Shown piece by piece: positions 17,016-24,803 of a stretch of DNA of 64,000 nt. Location of the stretch: assembly GCA_026707405.1 (NCBI GenBank), contig JAPOWW010000021.1:64841-128840 (forward strand). Direction: 5' to 3'. How positions within the stretch are numbered: the first letter of the stretch is position 1; every line of letters starts with the position of its first letter. The DNA comes from Chloroflexota bacterium. Lineage in GTDB: Bacteria; Chloroflexota; UBA11872; VXNJ01. The position numbers and the translations under genes are program-made. A model generated the notes under the pieces. It was given only the letters and a program-made list of their open reading frames with translations, was not told where the DNA came from and ran no database searches.

Positions 17016-18023
17016 GTGAGATCGCTGGTCATTCATGGCGTCCGGGATATACGCATCGACGAAATCGCTGCCCCCGAACTGACCGACGACACGATCATCG
17101 CCCAAACCAAAACAGCGTCGATCCTCATGGAAAACGTTGGGATGTGGAACGGCCTCGACCCGCGGGTGCGGGGCAACGAACTGAACCCGCTGCTGCGGGG
17201 CTACCCGATGACGATGGCGGGCGAGATCGTGGCCGAGGTCGTGGAGGTTGGGCGGAACGTCGATTCGGTCGAGGTTGGCGACCGGCTGGTGAGCTACACG
17301 GCGTACGACGAGCTTCACGCGGTGACTCCCGGCGCGTGGACGGCGGTCGGCCGGGACATGCCGCTCGACGCGGCGATATCACTGCCGTTCTCCGGAACGA
17401 CGCTGCACTGCGTGCGGCGCGCCCGCGTGGTGGTCGGGGACAACGTGGCGGTGATCGGCCAGGGGCCCATGGGTCTGCTGGTGACGCAGTGGCTGCAAAT
17501 CGCGGGGGCCGGGCAGATCATCGTGACGGACCACTTCGAAGAGCGGCTGCGCCTGGCTGCCGAGTCAGGCGCGACCTCCTGCCTCAATCCACGCGAAGTC
17601 GACGTGTACGAGGCGGTGCGGGAGCTGACCGACGGGCGCGGCGCCGACATCGTGATAAACGCCACCAACTCGCCCGACGCGTTCGAATTTGCAATGCGGC
17701 TCGCCCGAGACCAGGGGCGCGTGGTGGTGCTGAGCTGGCACACGCATCCGATCACGATCAACGACATCACTCAGGACTTCTATAACAAGGAACTCGAGAT
17801 CATCGCTACCCGTGCCGGAGGGCCGTCGGCTTCGGTAAAGTCCCCTTACGTCAGGTGGACGGGCGACGAGAGCCAGAAATACATCGAGAGAATGGTCGCG
17901 TCCGGACGGTTCTCGCCGGCCAGTCTGATTACGCACCGGTCCCCGGTCGAGAAGGTAGACGAGGCTCTGCGGACGGTCGAGGACAGACCCGACGCAGTCG
18001 TCAAGGCCGTTCTCGAATGGTAA
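17016..18023 (+). CDS. MDR-family (zinc-type) alcohol dehydrogenase-like protein without visible zinc ligands
   Basis: The GTG at 17016 with AGAGGTGA just upstream gives 335 aa (MRSLVIHGVRDIRIDEIAAPEL), a normal MDR N-terminus; the longer frame from 16815 is unsupported. The cofactor domain has VAVIGQGPMGLLVTQWLQIAGA (about residues 145-166) and an acidic residue after strand 2 (TDHFEERL), favouring NAD. The usual Cys of the catalytic zinc site is absent (SILMENVGMWNG) and GHE is replaced by AGE, so it may act without catalytic zinc. It is followed 57 bp later by the Idh-GNAT fusion. Confidence 0.82.
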   Translation: MRSLVIHGVRDIRIDEIAAPELTDDTIIAQTKTASILMENVGMWNGLDPRVRGNELNPLLRGYPMTMAGEIVAEVVEVGRNVDSVEVGDRLVSYTAYDELHAVTPGAWTAVGRDMPLDAAISLPFSGTTLHCVRRARVVVGDNVAVIGQGPMGLLVTQWLQIAGAGQIIVTDHFEERLRLAAESGATSCLNPREVDVYEAVRELTDGRGADIVINATNSPDAFEFAMRLARDQGRVVVLSWHTHPITINDITQDFYNKELEIIATRAGGPSASVKSPYVRWTGDESQKYIERMVASGRFSPASLITHRSPVEKVDEALRTVEDRPDAVVKAVLEW

Positions 18024-18080
18024 CGGCAGTGTGATACGTGAAACGTCTTGTCTTTATAGAAAGTATTGGAAGAGCGATAT

Positions 18081-19685
18081 ATGAGCGGAAATAACTCCTC
18101 GGACCGGCCGCGACGAGTCCACAGGCTGATGGTGTTTGGAGGCGGCGGGGCCGGTACCGCCATCGCCAGAGCCGCGGAGGCCTCGGGCCGAGCGGAAGTG
18201 GTGGCGATCTGCGAGCCGAATCCGGACCGCCGCGCCGAGCTTGAAAAGGAGTTCACGTCGGCGGCAGTCTCCGCCGATTACGAAGAGCCGCTGCGGGAGA
18301 CGAGTCCGACTATCGCCGACGTGGCCAGCCCTGACCACCTTCACACCGAGCACACGATCGCGGCGCTGGAAGCGGGCTGCGACGTGCTGGTCGAAAAGCC
18401 GCTGGCGGTAACGGTGGACGACGCGGTCCGCACCGTTGAAACGGCGGAACGCGAGAACGCCGTGCTGGTGGTCAACTACACGCTGCGCTTCCAGTACCCC
18501 ACGCAGGAGGCGCTGCAATACGCGCTCGACGGCAAGCTGGGCGAGCCGTTTCTGTTTCAGGGCTACTACGTCCACGACCTGTGGGAGATGTACTCGACCG
18601 AGGGCAAACGGCACACGCCCTGGAGAGTGGACCCGCACAATCCGCAGAACGTCCTGCTCGGCGGGGGCTGTCATCCCATCGACCTGATACTCGCGGCCGC
18701 CGACAGCCCGCCGGTCGAGGTGTCGGCGTATGCGAACGGGCTGGCCGGGTCCGGCCTGCCGGTGGAAGACTGCTATACGGTCAACATCGCGTTCGAGAGC
18801 GGGGCCGTGGCGAACGTGCTGGTGACCACCGGCGTGAACGGCGTCTCGTTTACGCCGGGCTATTTCAACGTCTACGGAACGGACGGCACGATCCTGAAGG
18901 ACACGCTCTACCGCCGTGGAGCGGAACCCGAGAAGCTGGCGCGGATGACGCCGGAGCTTGACGGCGGCCACAACTGGCAGTCGGCCTTCGAGGGGTTCGT
19001 CGACGCCGTAAACGGGTTTCTACCGACACCGGTTCCTTTAGATATCGCATTGCTGAACGTGGCGGTGTGCGAGGCGGCGATTCAGAGCGTCGAGACCGGC
19101 AAGCCGGTCAAGCCGCGAGTCATCGAGACGCGCAAGCCCTGGGGCGACCTGGAAACTGCCCAGCTAATGTTGCGCTACTCGAAAGGGCTGGACGACCTGC
19201 CGGATTGGGAAGCGCCGCCGGGCTTCGAGCTGCGCCGCTACGATCCGTCGTACGACGACCGGATCCGCGACGTCTTGCGCGCGGTGGGATTCGAGCACGC
19301 TGCCGGGGACTTCTACGACTACGAGCTGATGCCGCGCAAGGAGCTGAAGGAAGGCACGCATATAGTCGTTCATAACGACGAGGTGGTGGGCGTCACGTTC
19401 GCGGGGGTGGTGGACGCGACCGAAGGACGGCTCGACTATGTGGCGGCCGATCCGAGGTTCAGCGGCAAGGGGATCGGCTGGGCGGTGTGCGCCGGCGTGG
19501 TCCGGCACCTGCTGGAGCGGGGCTACAAGACGGCGGTCCTGTGGACAGACGACTGGCGGCTGCCCGCGATCGTCACCTACTTGAAGGTGGGCTTCGAGCC
19601 GGTTATGTACCGCGAGGACATGGAGGGCCGCTGGGAGAGGGTCCACGCCAAGCTGGCGCAAAGTCGAAGCCGGTTCTCGGGCTGA
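18081..19685 (+). CDS. Gfo/Idh/MocA oxidoreductase fused to a GNAT acetyltransferase domain
   Basis: The ATG at 18081 has GGAAGAG six bases upstream. Residues 1 to about 355 are a full Idh family enzyme: MVFGGGGAGTAIARAAEAS, EKPLAVTVDDAVRTVE and LLGGGCHPIDLIL. From about residue 385 there is an acetyltransferase domain: RFSGKGIGWAVCAGVVRHLLERG has the R/Q-x-x-G-x-G/A-type acetyl-CoA loop (FSGKGIG), followed by AVLWTDDWRLPAIVTYLKVGFEPV, the standard GNAT end. Length is 534 aa against about 350 for Idh alone. The fusion suggests oxidation and N-acetylation of one amino sugar or similar substrate, but this is inference. Confidence 0.85.
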   Translation: MSGNNSSDRPRRVHRLMVFGGGGAGTAIARAAEASGRAEVVAICEPNPDRRAELEKEFTSAAVSADYEEPLRETSPTIADVASPDHLHTEHTIAALEAGCDVLVEKPLAVTVDDAVRTVETAERENAVLVVNYTLRFQYPTQEALQYALDGKLGEPFLFQGYYVHDLWEMYSTEGKRHTPWRVDPHNPQNVLLGGGCHPIDLILAAADSPPVEVSAYANGLAGSGLPVEDCYTVNIAFESGAVANVLVTTGVNGVSFTPGYFNVYGTDGTILKDTLYRRGAEPEKLARMTPELDGGHNWQSAFEGFVDAVNGFLPTPVPLDIALLNVAVCEAAIQSVETGKPVKPRVIETRKPWGDLETAQLMLRYSKGLDDLPDWEAPPGFELRRYDPSYDDRIRDVLRAVGFEHAAGDFYDYELMPRKELKEGTHIVVHNDEVVGVTFAGVVDATEGRLDYVAADPRFSGKGIGWAVCAGVVRHLLERGYKTAVLWTDDWRLPAIVTYLKVGFEPVMYREDMEGRWERVHAKLAQSRSRFSG

Positions 19686-19709
19686 CCGGACGGGAGAAGG
19701 GAAGAGCTA

Positions 19710-19790
19710 ATGCTGGACGAGCAGATCGAGATCGATTATCCCGACCTCGGTCGCGGCCGTGATACGGCGCGGGTCCGTATAAAACAGTAG
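19710..19790 (+). CDS. Possible 26-residue small protein
   Basis: An ATG at 19710 with GGGAGAAGGGAAGAG upstream opens a 26-codon frame (MLDEQIEIDYPDLGRGRD, ending RIKQ). It starts 25 bp after the Idh-GNAT gene and would be cotranscribed. No similarity is recognised, and it could equally be the remnant of a lost longer gene. Confidence 0.25.
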   Translation: MLDEQIEIDYPDLGRGRDTARVRIKQ

Positions 19791-19910
19791 CTGCCGGGGA
19801 TAGCTCGCCGGAGCGCGGGGCGGGGAAACTCCGTACTCAGCCGTCCGGCACGAATTCCTTGCGTTGTTAGGTGGGGCGGATGCGGCCTGTGCCGGTCAGG
19901 CTATGACGTA

Positions 19911-20324
19911 TCACGGTTCCACTCTTTGCAACCCCGCGACGCGGTCGAAGTCCTTGTCGTAGCTGACGATCTCCGTCACGCCCCGCTGCTCCATGTGCGA
20001 CGCGGCTAGAGCGTCCTCGAAATCGAGGAAGGGAGATGAGGCGTACAGGTCCAAGGCTCTTACGTAGACGCGTTTGTGGGGGAGCCTGAGACCCCGCAGC
20101 GTGAGTATCGGCACAAGCCGGGCCCTGATCTCTTCGTGGCTGAGCCTGTACGGAGCGCGACGGGAGGAAAGCACGTAGACGACTTCCGTGACGATGGCTT
20201 CGCAGGTGAAGAGCTCTTCATCACCTCGCTTTACCCGCTGGAAGAGCTGGTAGCAGGCCCTGGCCTTGGCCACGTCATCCCTGGTCAGGTACCTGAGAAT
20301 GACATTTGCGTCCAGAAACCTCAT
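19911..20324 (-). CDS. Toxin, PIN-domain ribonuclease (VapC-like)
   Basis: 137 aa beginning MRFLDANVILRYLTRDD, with the first PIN Asp at residue 5. Further acidic residues are Glu in CEAIVTEVVYVLSSR, Asp in LDFEDALAASHMEQRG and Asp in VSYDKDFDRV, giving the complete four-residue active site. Its ATG overlaps the stop of the AbrB-type antitoxin by four bases. Expected to be an Mg2+-dependent RNase held inactive by its partner. Confidence 0.9.
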   Translation of the reverse strand: MRFLDANVILRYLTRDDVAKARACYQLFQRVKRGDEELFTCEAIVTEVVYVLSSRRAPYRLSHEEIRARLVPILTLRGLRLPHKRVYVRALDLYASSPFLDFEDALAASHMEQRGVTEIVSYDKDFDRVAGLQRVEP

Positions 20325-20590
20325 GACTCGCTAAGTTCCCGCGCGGTCCTGTCGGCCTTGGCGTCCTTGACGGCTCGGGATACCGCGTCGAAGTCCTCCG
20401 GCTGCTCGCTGGGCGTCACGGAGCCATAGGCCGACTCCAGGCTGAAAGACGCGGGGGCCAGACGCACCTCGCCCCCGTCTTCGATGGTGAAGGTGACCTT
20501 GTCTCTGGGCTTAATGCCCAGAAGGCGCCGCACCTCGGCGGGGATGGTGACCTGATTCCGCTGTGTAGTGGTCGCGATGAATTCTCTCAT
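20321..20590 (-). CDS. Antitoxin, AbrB/SpoVT/MazE swapped-hairpin family
   Basis: 89 aa. ATTTQRNQVTIPAEVRRLLGIKPRDKVTFTIEDGGEVRL is a textbook SpoVT/AbrB DNA-binding domain. The charged C-terminal tail (residues 48-89) is the likely toxin-binding region. It is first in the operon, upstream of and overlapping the PIN toxin. Repeated CAATGT boxes upstream (20598-20641) are a plausible operator. Confidence 0.9.
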   Translation of the reverse strand: MREFIATTTQRNQVTIPAEVRRLLGIKPRDKVTFTIEDGGEVRLAPASFSLESAYGSVTPSEQPEDFDAVSRAVKDAKADRTARELSES

Positions 20591-20597
20591 GCTAGTT

Positions 20598-20641
20598 CCA
20601 ATGTTCTATCCAGGGACAATGTGAGTGGTCATTAGCATTGT
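20598..20641 (-). promoter_or_regulatory. Repeated CAATGT boxes upstream of the AbrB/PIN module
   Basis: On the plus strand CCAATGT (20598), ACAATGT (20616) and the inverted GCATTGT (20635) are spaced by 18-19 bases, immediately upstream of the antitoxin start at 20590. Position and repetition fit an autoregulatory operator. No clear -10 or -35 pair was fixed. Confidence 0.4.
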
Positions 20642-20707
20642 AATGCGTTTAAGGGAAGAAGACCGGCGCTTGAGCGCGGTTAGGGGCGCGGCGCTCGCGG
20701 GCGGCGG

Positions 20708-21595
20708 TTAGATGCCGACGGCTCCATCCACGGCGATGGCCACGAACAGCAGGGCCAGATAGAGCAGCGAGTACTTGTAGGTTGACGCGGCATGGCGGTC
20801 GTCCGGCGCGCGCATGAGCCGCCACGCGAAAGCGATGAACACGAGGCCGAGACCGATGGCGGACGCGAGGTATATCCAGCCTACGGCTCCCGTGGCGAAA
20901 AACATGCAGGTCAGGGCGACGAGCAAGAGCGTGTAGACGAATATCTGGCGCTTGGTCTCGGAGAGGGTGACGACCAGCGGCAGCATCGGCACTCTGGCGC
21001 GGGCGTAGTCGTCCTTGATGAGCAGTGACAGCGCCCAGAAGTGCGGCGGCGTCCAGAAGAACACGATGGCGAAGAGGAACAGGGCGGGAAGCTCCAGGCT
21101 GCCGGTGACCGCGGCCCAGCCGATGACGGGAGGGAAGGCCCCCGCCGCGCCGCCGATGACTATGTTGTGAGGGGTCCTGCGCTTGAGGCCGAGCGTGTAG
21201 ACGAAGACGTAGAAGAGAGTGGCCCCGAGCGTGAGTCCGGCGGCGATGGGGTTGGCGCCCCAGACGAGGAGTCCGAACGCCAGCGCGTTGAGGATGATCC
21301 CGAAGGCCAGCGCGTTCCTGGCGGACACGCGTCCGCTGGCGACCGGGCGGTTGGTGGTCCGCCGCATCAGCTTGTCTATGTCGCGGTCGAGGTAGTGGTT
21401 GATGGCGTTGGCTCCACCCGACGCGAGCGCTCCTCCAACCAGGACGAGCGCTATCAGGTGGAGGGCGGGAACGCCCCCGGCGGCCAGGAACATTGCGCAG
21501 AGCGCAGTGACGAGCAGCAGCGAAATGATGCGCGGCTTGGTGAGCGCGACATAGTCGCGCCAACCGCCAGGAGCCGCCGTCGAAGCAATCGTCAA
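20708..21595 (-). CDS. ctaB: Protoheme IX farnesyltransferase (heme O synthase)
   Basis: 295 aa, strongly hydrophobic with about nine membrane segments. WRDYVALTKPRIISLLLVTAL opens the protein, and NHYLDRDIDKLMRRTTNRP (about residues 66-84) is the family's first Asp-rich prenyl-diphosphate motif. The second conserved loop is DDYARARVPMLPLVVTLSETKRQI. The enzyme converts heme B to heme O for terminal oxidases. No cox genes are adjacent in this window. The start at 21595 is a clear ATG. Confidence 0.95.
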   Translation of the reverse strand: MTIASTAAPGGWRDYVALTKPRIISLLLVTALCAMFLAAGGVPALHLIALVLVGGALASGGANAINHYLDRDIDKLMRRTTNRPVASGRVSARNALAFGIILNALAFGLLVWGANPIAAGLTLGATLFYVFVYTLGLKRRTPHNIVIGGAAGAFPPVIGWAAVTGSLELPALFLFAIVFFWTPPHFWALSLLIKDDYARARVPMLPLVVTLSETKRQIFVYTLLLVALTCMFFATGAVGWIYLASAIGLGLVFIAFAWRLMRAPDDRHAASTYKYSLLYLALLFVAIAVDGAVGI

Positions 21596-21771
21596 AAGTT
21601 ATCCCTTGCCGCAAACGATCCGATACTAAACGCTGGAGTATGAAAGTAACACCGTTCCGGCCAGGCCGCCGCGCCGGCACTGAGCGAGGGCCTCAAAATG
21701 CCGAGAACTGATGGACGACTATCCGTGTCCGCGAAGATACGAGTGAAAGGCAACGGGGGCCGCGGGGCCGG

Positions 21772-22413
21772 TCAGGCGCTGAAGCTTCCCGCTCTCGCGC
21801 GGCCGAAATGGGGGACGACCGCGCCCGCGCGTTCGCGCATACCGTTGGACGGACACGAGCTGCAACTCCCGCCGCCGCAGCCGGAGTCGGGTCCCAGCTC
21901 CCTGGGCGCGCCGAGATTTCGCAGGGCGAGTCCGGCGCCGTACTTGGGCGTGAGCCGCTGGCGGATGCGGGTGTCGGAAATCCTCGCGCCCGATCTGAAC
22001 CTGATCCGCAGCGCGCCGCCGTCGTAGCGGTAGTCGGCGCGGACGGCGCTCACCTCAACGCCCTCCTCGGCGGCGGCGCGGAAGAAGTCGCGCCGGGCCT
22101 CCACCTCGCGGACGACGAAATTGCGCATCGATTCGAGATCGGCGTCGGTCGCCTTGCGGACTACGTACCGGCTCTGCGTCTTGGACTCCAAGGACCCGCT
22201 GGTCGTGCCCAGGGTCACCTTGGCCAGCTCGGGGCCGCCGGCCGTTTGCACCACGGCGTAGTCACCGGGCTGGAGCGACTGGCTCCCGGCGTCGCAGAGC
22301 AACATGCGCCGGCTGCGCCGGAACCGCACGCCGCACACTGGCTTATGGCCGCCGCGACCGATTTCCGGCGGCGCGGGTTCGTCGATCAGGAGTTGTGCAG
22401 GCGCGTCGATCAT
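21772..22413 (-). CDS. PSP1 (RicT/YaaT) C-terminal domain protein with Cys-rich tail
   Basis: 213 aa. VCGVRFRRSRRMLLCDAGSQSLQPGDYAVVQTAGGPELAKVTLG matches the start of PSP1 proteins, and the following ATDADLESMRNFVVREVEARRDFF and ADYRYDGGALRIRFRSGARIS segments match the rest of that domain. The end differs from typical RicT: CGGGSCSSCPS near residue 183 replaces the usual LCC motif and could bind metal. RicT works in RNA processing and phosphorelay control in Bacillus. It lies upstream of ctaB on the same strand, 176 bp apart. Confidence 0.7.
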   Translation of the reverse strand: MIDAPAQLLIDEPAPPEIGRGGHKPVCGVRFRRSRRMLLCDAGSQSLQPGDYAVVQTAGGPELAKVTLGTTSGSLESKTQSRYVVRKATDADLESMRNFVVREVEARRDFFRAAAEEGVEVSAVRADYRYDGGALRIRFRSGARISDTRIRQRLTPKYGAGLALRNLGAPRELGPDSGCGGGSCSSCPSNGMRERAGAVVPHFGRARAGSFSA

Positions 22414-22578
22414 CAGGTGACAATTTTAGATGATGGGGCGGGCGGGGCGGAGCGGGCGGGGGCACGTTCTCATAGCCAGTTTGTCCGTAGTTGGAGATTT
22501 TTGGCAGAGCATAGAATGACAGTCCGAGACTGAACCATCTAAGCCGTCTGGGCGGGGCGTACGTCGAACGAGGAACGC

Positions 22579-23673
22579 ATGATGACGCAGACCTACATCG
22601 AGCGTGAAGAGATCGAAGGCTTGGGGGACGACCCTGATAGCTTTTGGGGCGATTATCCTATTGACACGCTGTTGATTCGGAATGAACAGCGCACAGTTTA
22701 TGAAATCCTGCGCCGGATAGAGCGGGGACACTTCATCATGGATCCCGATTTCCAGCGCGACTTCATCTGGGATGAAATTAAACAGAGCAAGCTCATTGAG
22801 TCTGTTCTGATGCGGATTCCGCTTCCAGTCTTTTATCTTGCGGAGGACAGCTACGGGCGCATGGTAGTCGTTGATGGGTTGCAACGGCTGTCCACCTTCC
22901 GGCGCTTCGTCAATAATGAGCTCCGGCTGAGACTCAATGATCGACCTGAGTTGCACGGTAGTAGGTTCAGCGATCTGTCGCCCAAGCTCCAGAATCGCGT
23001 TGAGGACTGCAACCTTATCCTCTATGTTATCGACGCGAAAGCACCCGATCAGACTCGCTTAGATATCTTCGATCGAGTCAACAGCGGCGAGCCGTTGTCC
23101 CGACAGCAGATGCGCAACTGCCTGTTCATGGGTCCAGCCACGCGGTTCTTGAGAGATGAATCAAAGACCGATTTGTTCTTAGAGGCTACTGGCAGAAGCC
23201 TGAGGACTTCGATAATGAGAGATCGGGAATTCGTCAATCGGTTCTGCGCGTTCCAGATTCTTGCTCTCGATGATTATCGGGACATGGATGATTTTCTCGC
23301 CAAGGCCTTGAGGAAGATGAACTCCGAAGTGGTTTCACTTCCGGCGGTGTCGAAACAGTTCAGAACTACGCTCGACAACAATCTCCGTTTGTTTGGTAGA
23401 CATGCATTTCGGAAACATTCACCGTCGCAGAAGTACCGTAATGTACTCAACGCTTCCCTATGGGACGTTATGTCCACTGGACTCTCACGATGCTCGGCCG
23501 AAATCGTGGATGAGCGCTCAGATGCGATCCGAGATGGCCTTTATTGGTTGCTAGAGGATGAGGATTTCGCTGACTCGATCACCTACAGCACCAACAGCGT
23601 GAAGCAGGTACGCTGTCGATTCGCGATGGCCAACGTGATGTTCGAGGATGTGTTCGGTGCTCACCCGGCTTGA
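22579..23673 (+). CDS. DUF262 domain protein (GmrS/ParB-like fold)
   Basis: The ATG at 22579 has GAGGAA upstream. 364 aa. RTVYEILRRIERGHFIMDPDFQRDFIWDEIKQSKLIESVLMRIPLP is the standard DUF262 opening, and VVVDGLQRLSTFRRF (D99-R103) is its DGQQR-type nucleotide-binding/hydrolysis motif. The C-terminal region is helical with no HNH motif, so it lacks the usual GmrD/DUF1524 nuclease half. DUF262 proteins occur in type IV restriction and other anti-phage systems. The last 26 bp overlap the AAA ATPase gene. First gene of a three-gene unit with lower GC than the flanks. Confidence 0.85.
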   Translation: MMTQTYIEREEIEGLGDDPDSFWGDYPIDTLLIRNEQRTVYEILRRIERGHFIMDPDFQRDFIWDEIKQSKLIESVLMRIPLPVFYLAEDSYGRMVVVDGLQRLSTFRRFVNNELRLRLNDRPELHGSRFSDLSPKLQNRVEDCNLILYVIDAKAPDQTRLDIFDRVNSGEPLSRQQMRNCLFMGPATRFLRDESKTDLFLEATGRSLRTSIMRDREFVNRFCAFQILALDDYRDMDDFLAKALRKMNSEVVSLPAVSKQFRTTLDNNLRLFGRHAFRKHSPSQKYRNVLNASLWDVMSTGLSRCSAEIVDERSDAIRDGLYWLLEDEDFADSITYSTNSVKQVRCRFAMANVMFEDVFGAHPA

Positions 23674-24802
23674 GCTTCGCTTCTTCAAATGCTTCGAGCT
23701 CCTGCGGCTGCCTCTTGCGCCGCTGACGTTGCTGACGGGCCTCAATGCCTCTGGTAAGTCTTCGGTTCTACAGGCGCTAGTGCTATTGCACCAAACCATG
23801 CGCGAGCGCGAATGGTCGACGCGACTTGCGCTCAACGGCGCTGCTGTTCGCTTGGGCGCGATGCCAGATGTGGTTGACGAGGTGACGGGGAGAGACACTT
23901 TCCAGATCGCTTTGGTGGATGGCGACGAGGACATCTGTGGGTGGGCGTTCCGCGGAGACCGACGCGACATGTCCCTTGACGTGTTGCGGGTTTCCGTCAA
24001 TGGCCTAACTAGGGAGCGTCCCTCGGAGTTGCACTACCTATTGCCACTCGATGTAAACGAATGTGTCAAATCAATGGCCGGTCGCCTACGTGATCTCACG
24101 TACATCACTGCCGAACGTCTCCCTCCCCAAGAGACCTATGTACTCGAAGATCCCCATGTGGTGAGTGCTGTAGGTCCTCGGGGTGAACACGCCGTAAGCA
24201 CGTTGCATTGGGGCAGGGACGAACCAGTGCTTGATGACCTCGCCTTGCCCGGTGCGCCTATCAATCGACTACGGCAGGTCGAAGAACGCATGCGCACACT
24301 CTTTCCTGGGTTCGCGATCGACCTCCAGCAGCCACCACGAGCGAACGCCGTGACCTTGCGCCTACGCACATCGGACGCCACAGGATTCCATAGTCCGATT
24401 CACACGGGATTCGGACTAACACAGATTCTGCCTATCGTCGTGGCCGCGATGTCCGCGTCCAAGGGCGGCATAATCTTGATCGAGAATCCGGAAGTGCATC
24501 TTCATCCTGCCGGCCAGGCGTTGATGGGACAGTTGATGGCCGACATCGCACACGCTGGGATCCAGATCGTTGTGGAGACCCATAGCGACCATGTGCTGAA
24601 CGGTGTTCGCCGCGCGGTGAAGGCTGGGCGGCTCACCGCTGATCAAGTTGCCATTCACTTCTTCAGACCTCGATACGATGACCTGACCCAAGTGCTTAGT
24701 CCTGTGCTCGACAACTCCGGGAACATTGACGAGTGGCCTGAGGGGTTCTTCGACCAATTCGACAGAGACGCGAACTACTTCGCGGGATGGGCAGACGACT
24801 GA
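23648..24802 (+). CDS. AAA family ATPase with DUF3696-like C-terminus
   Basis: 384 aa from the ATG at 23648 (a GTG at 23657 is an alternative). Walker A is TGLNASGKSSV (residues 30-40). The signature and Walker B regions lie together near residue 265-285: HTGFGLTQILPIVVAAM, then GGIILIENPEVHLHPAGQALMGQLM, followed by VVETHSDHVLNGVRRAVKAG. The short ABC-like ATPase layout with C-terminal HLHP and ETHSDH motifs is that of OLD/RecF-type DUF3696 proteins found in defence loci. It overlaps the DUF262 gene by 26 bp and is two bases from the third gene, so tight coupling is expected. Confidence 0.85.
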   Translation: MCSVLTRLELRFFKCFELLRLPLAPLTLLTGLNASGKSSVLQALVLLHQTMREREWSTRLALNGAAVRLGAMPDVVDEVTGRDTFQIALVDGDEDICGWAFRGDRRDMSLDVLRVSVNGLTRERPSELHYLLPLDVNECVKSMAGRLRDLTYITAERLPPQETYVLEDPHVVSAVGPRGEHAVSTLHWGRDEPVLDDLALPGAPINRLRQVEERMRTLFPGFAIDLQQPPRANAVTLRLRTSDATGFHSPIHTGFGLTQILPIVVAAMSASKGGIILIENPEVHLHPAGQALMGQLMADIAHAGIQIVVETHSDHVLNGVRRAVKAGRLTADQVAIHFFRPRYDDLTQVLSPVLDNSGNIDEWPEGFFDQFDRDANYFAGWADD

Positions 24803-24803
24803 T

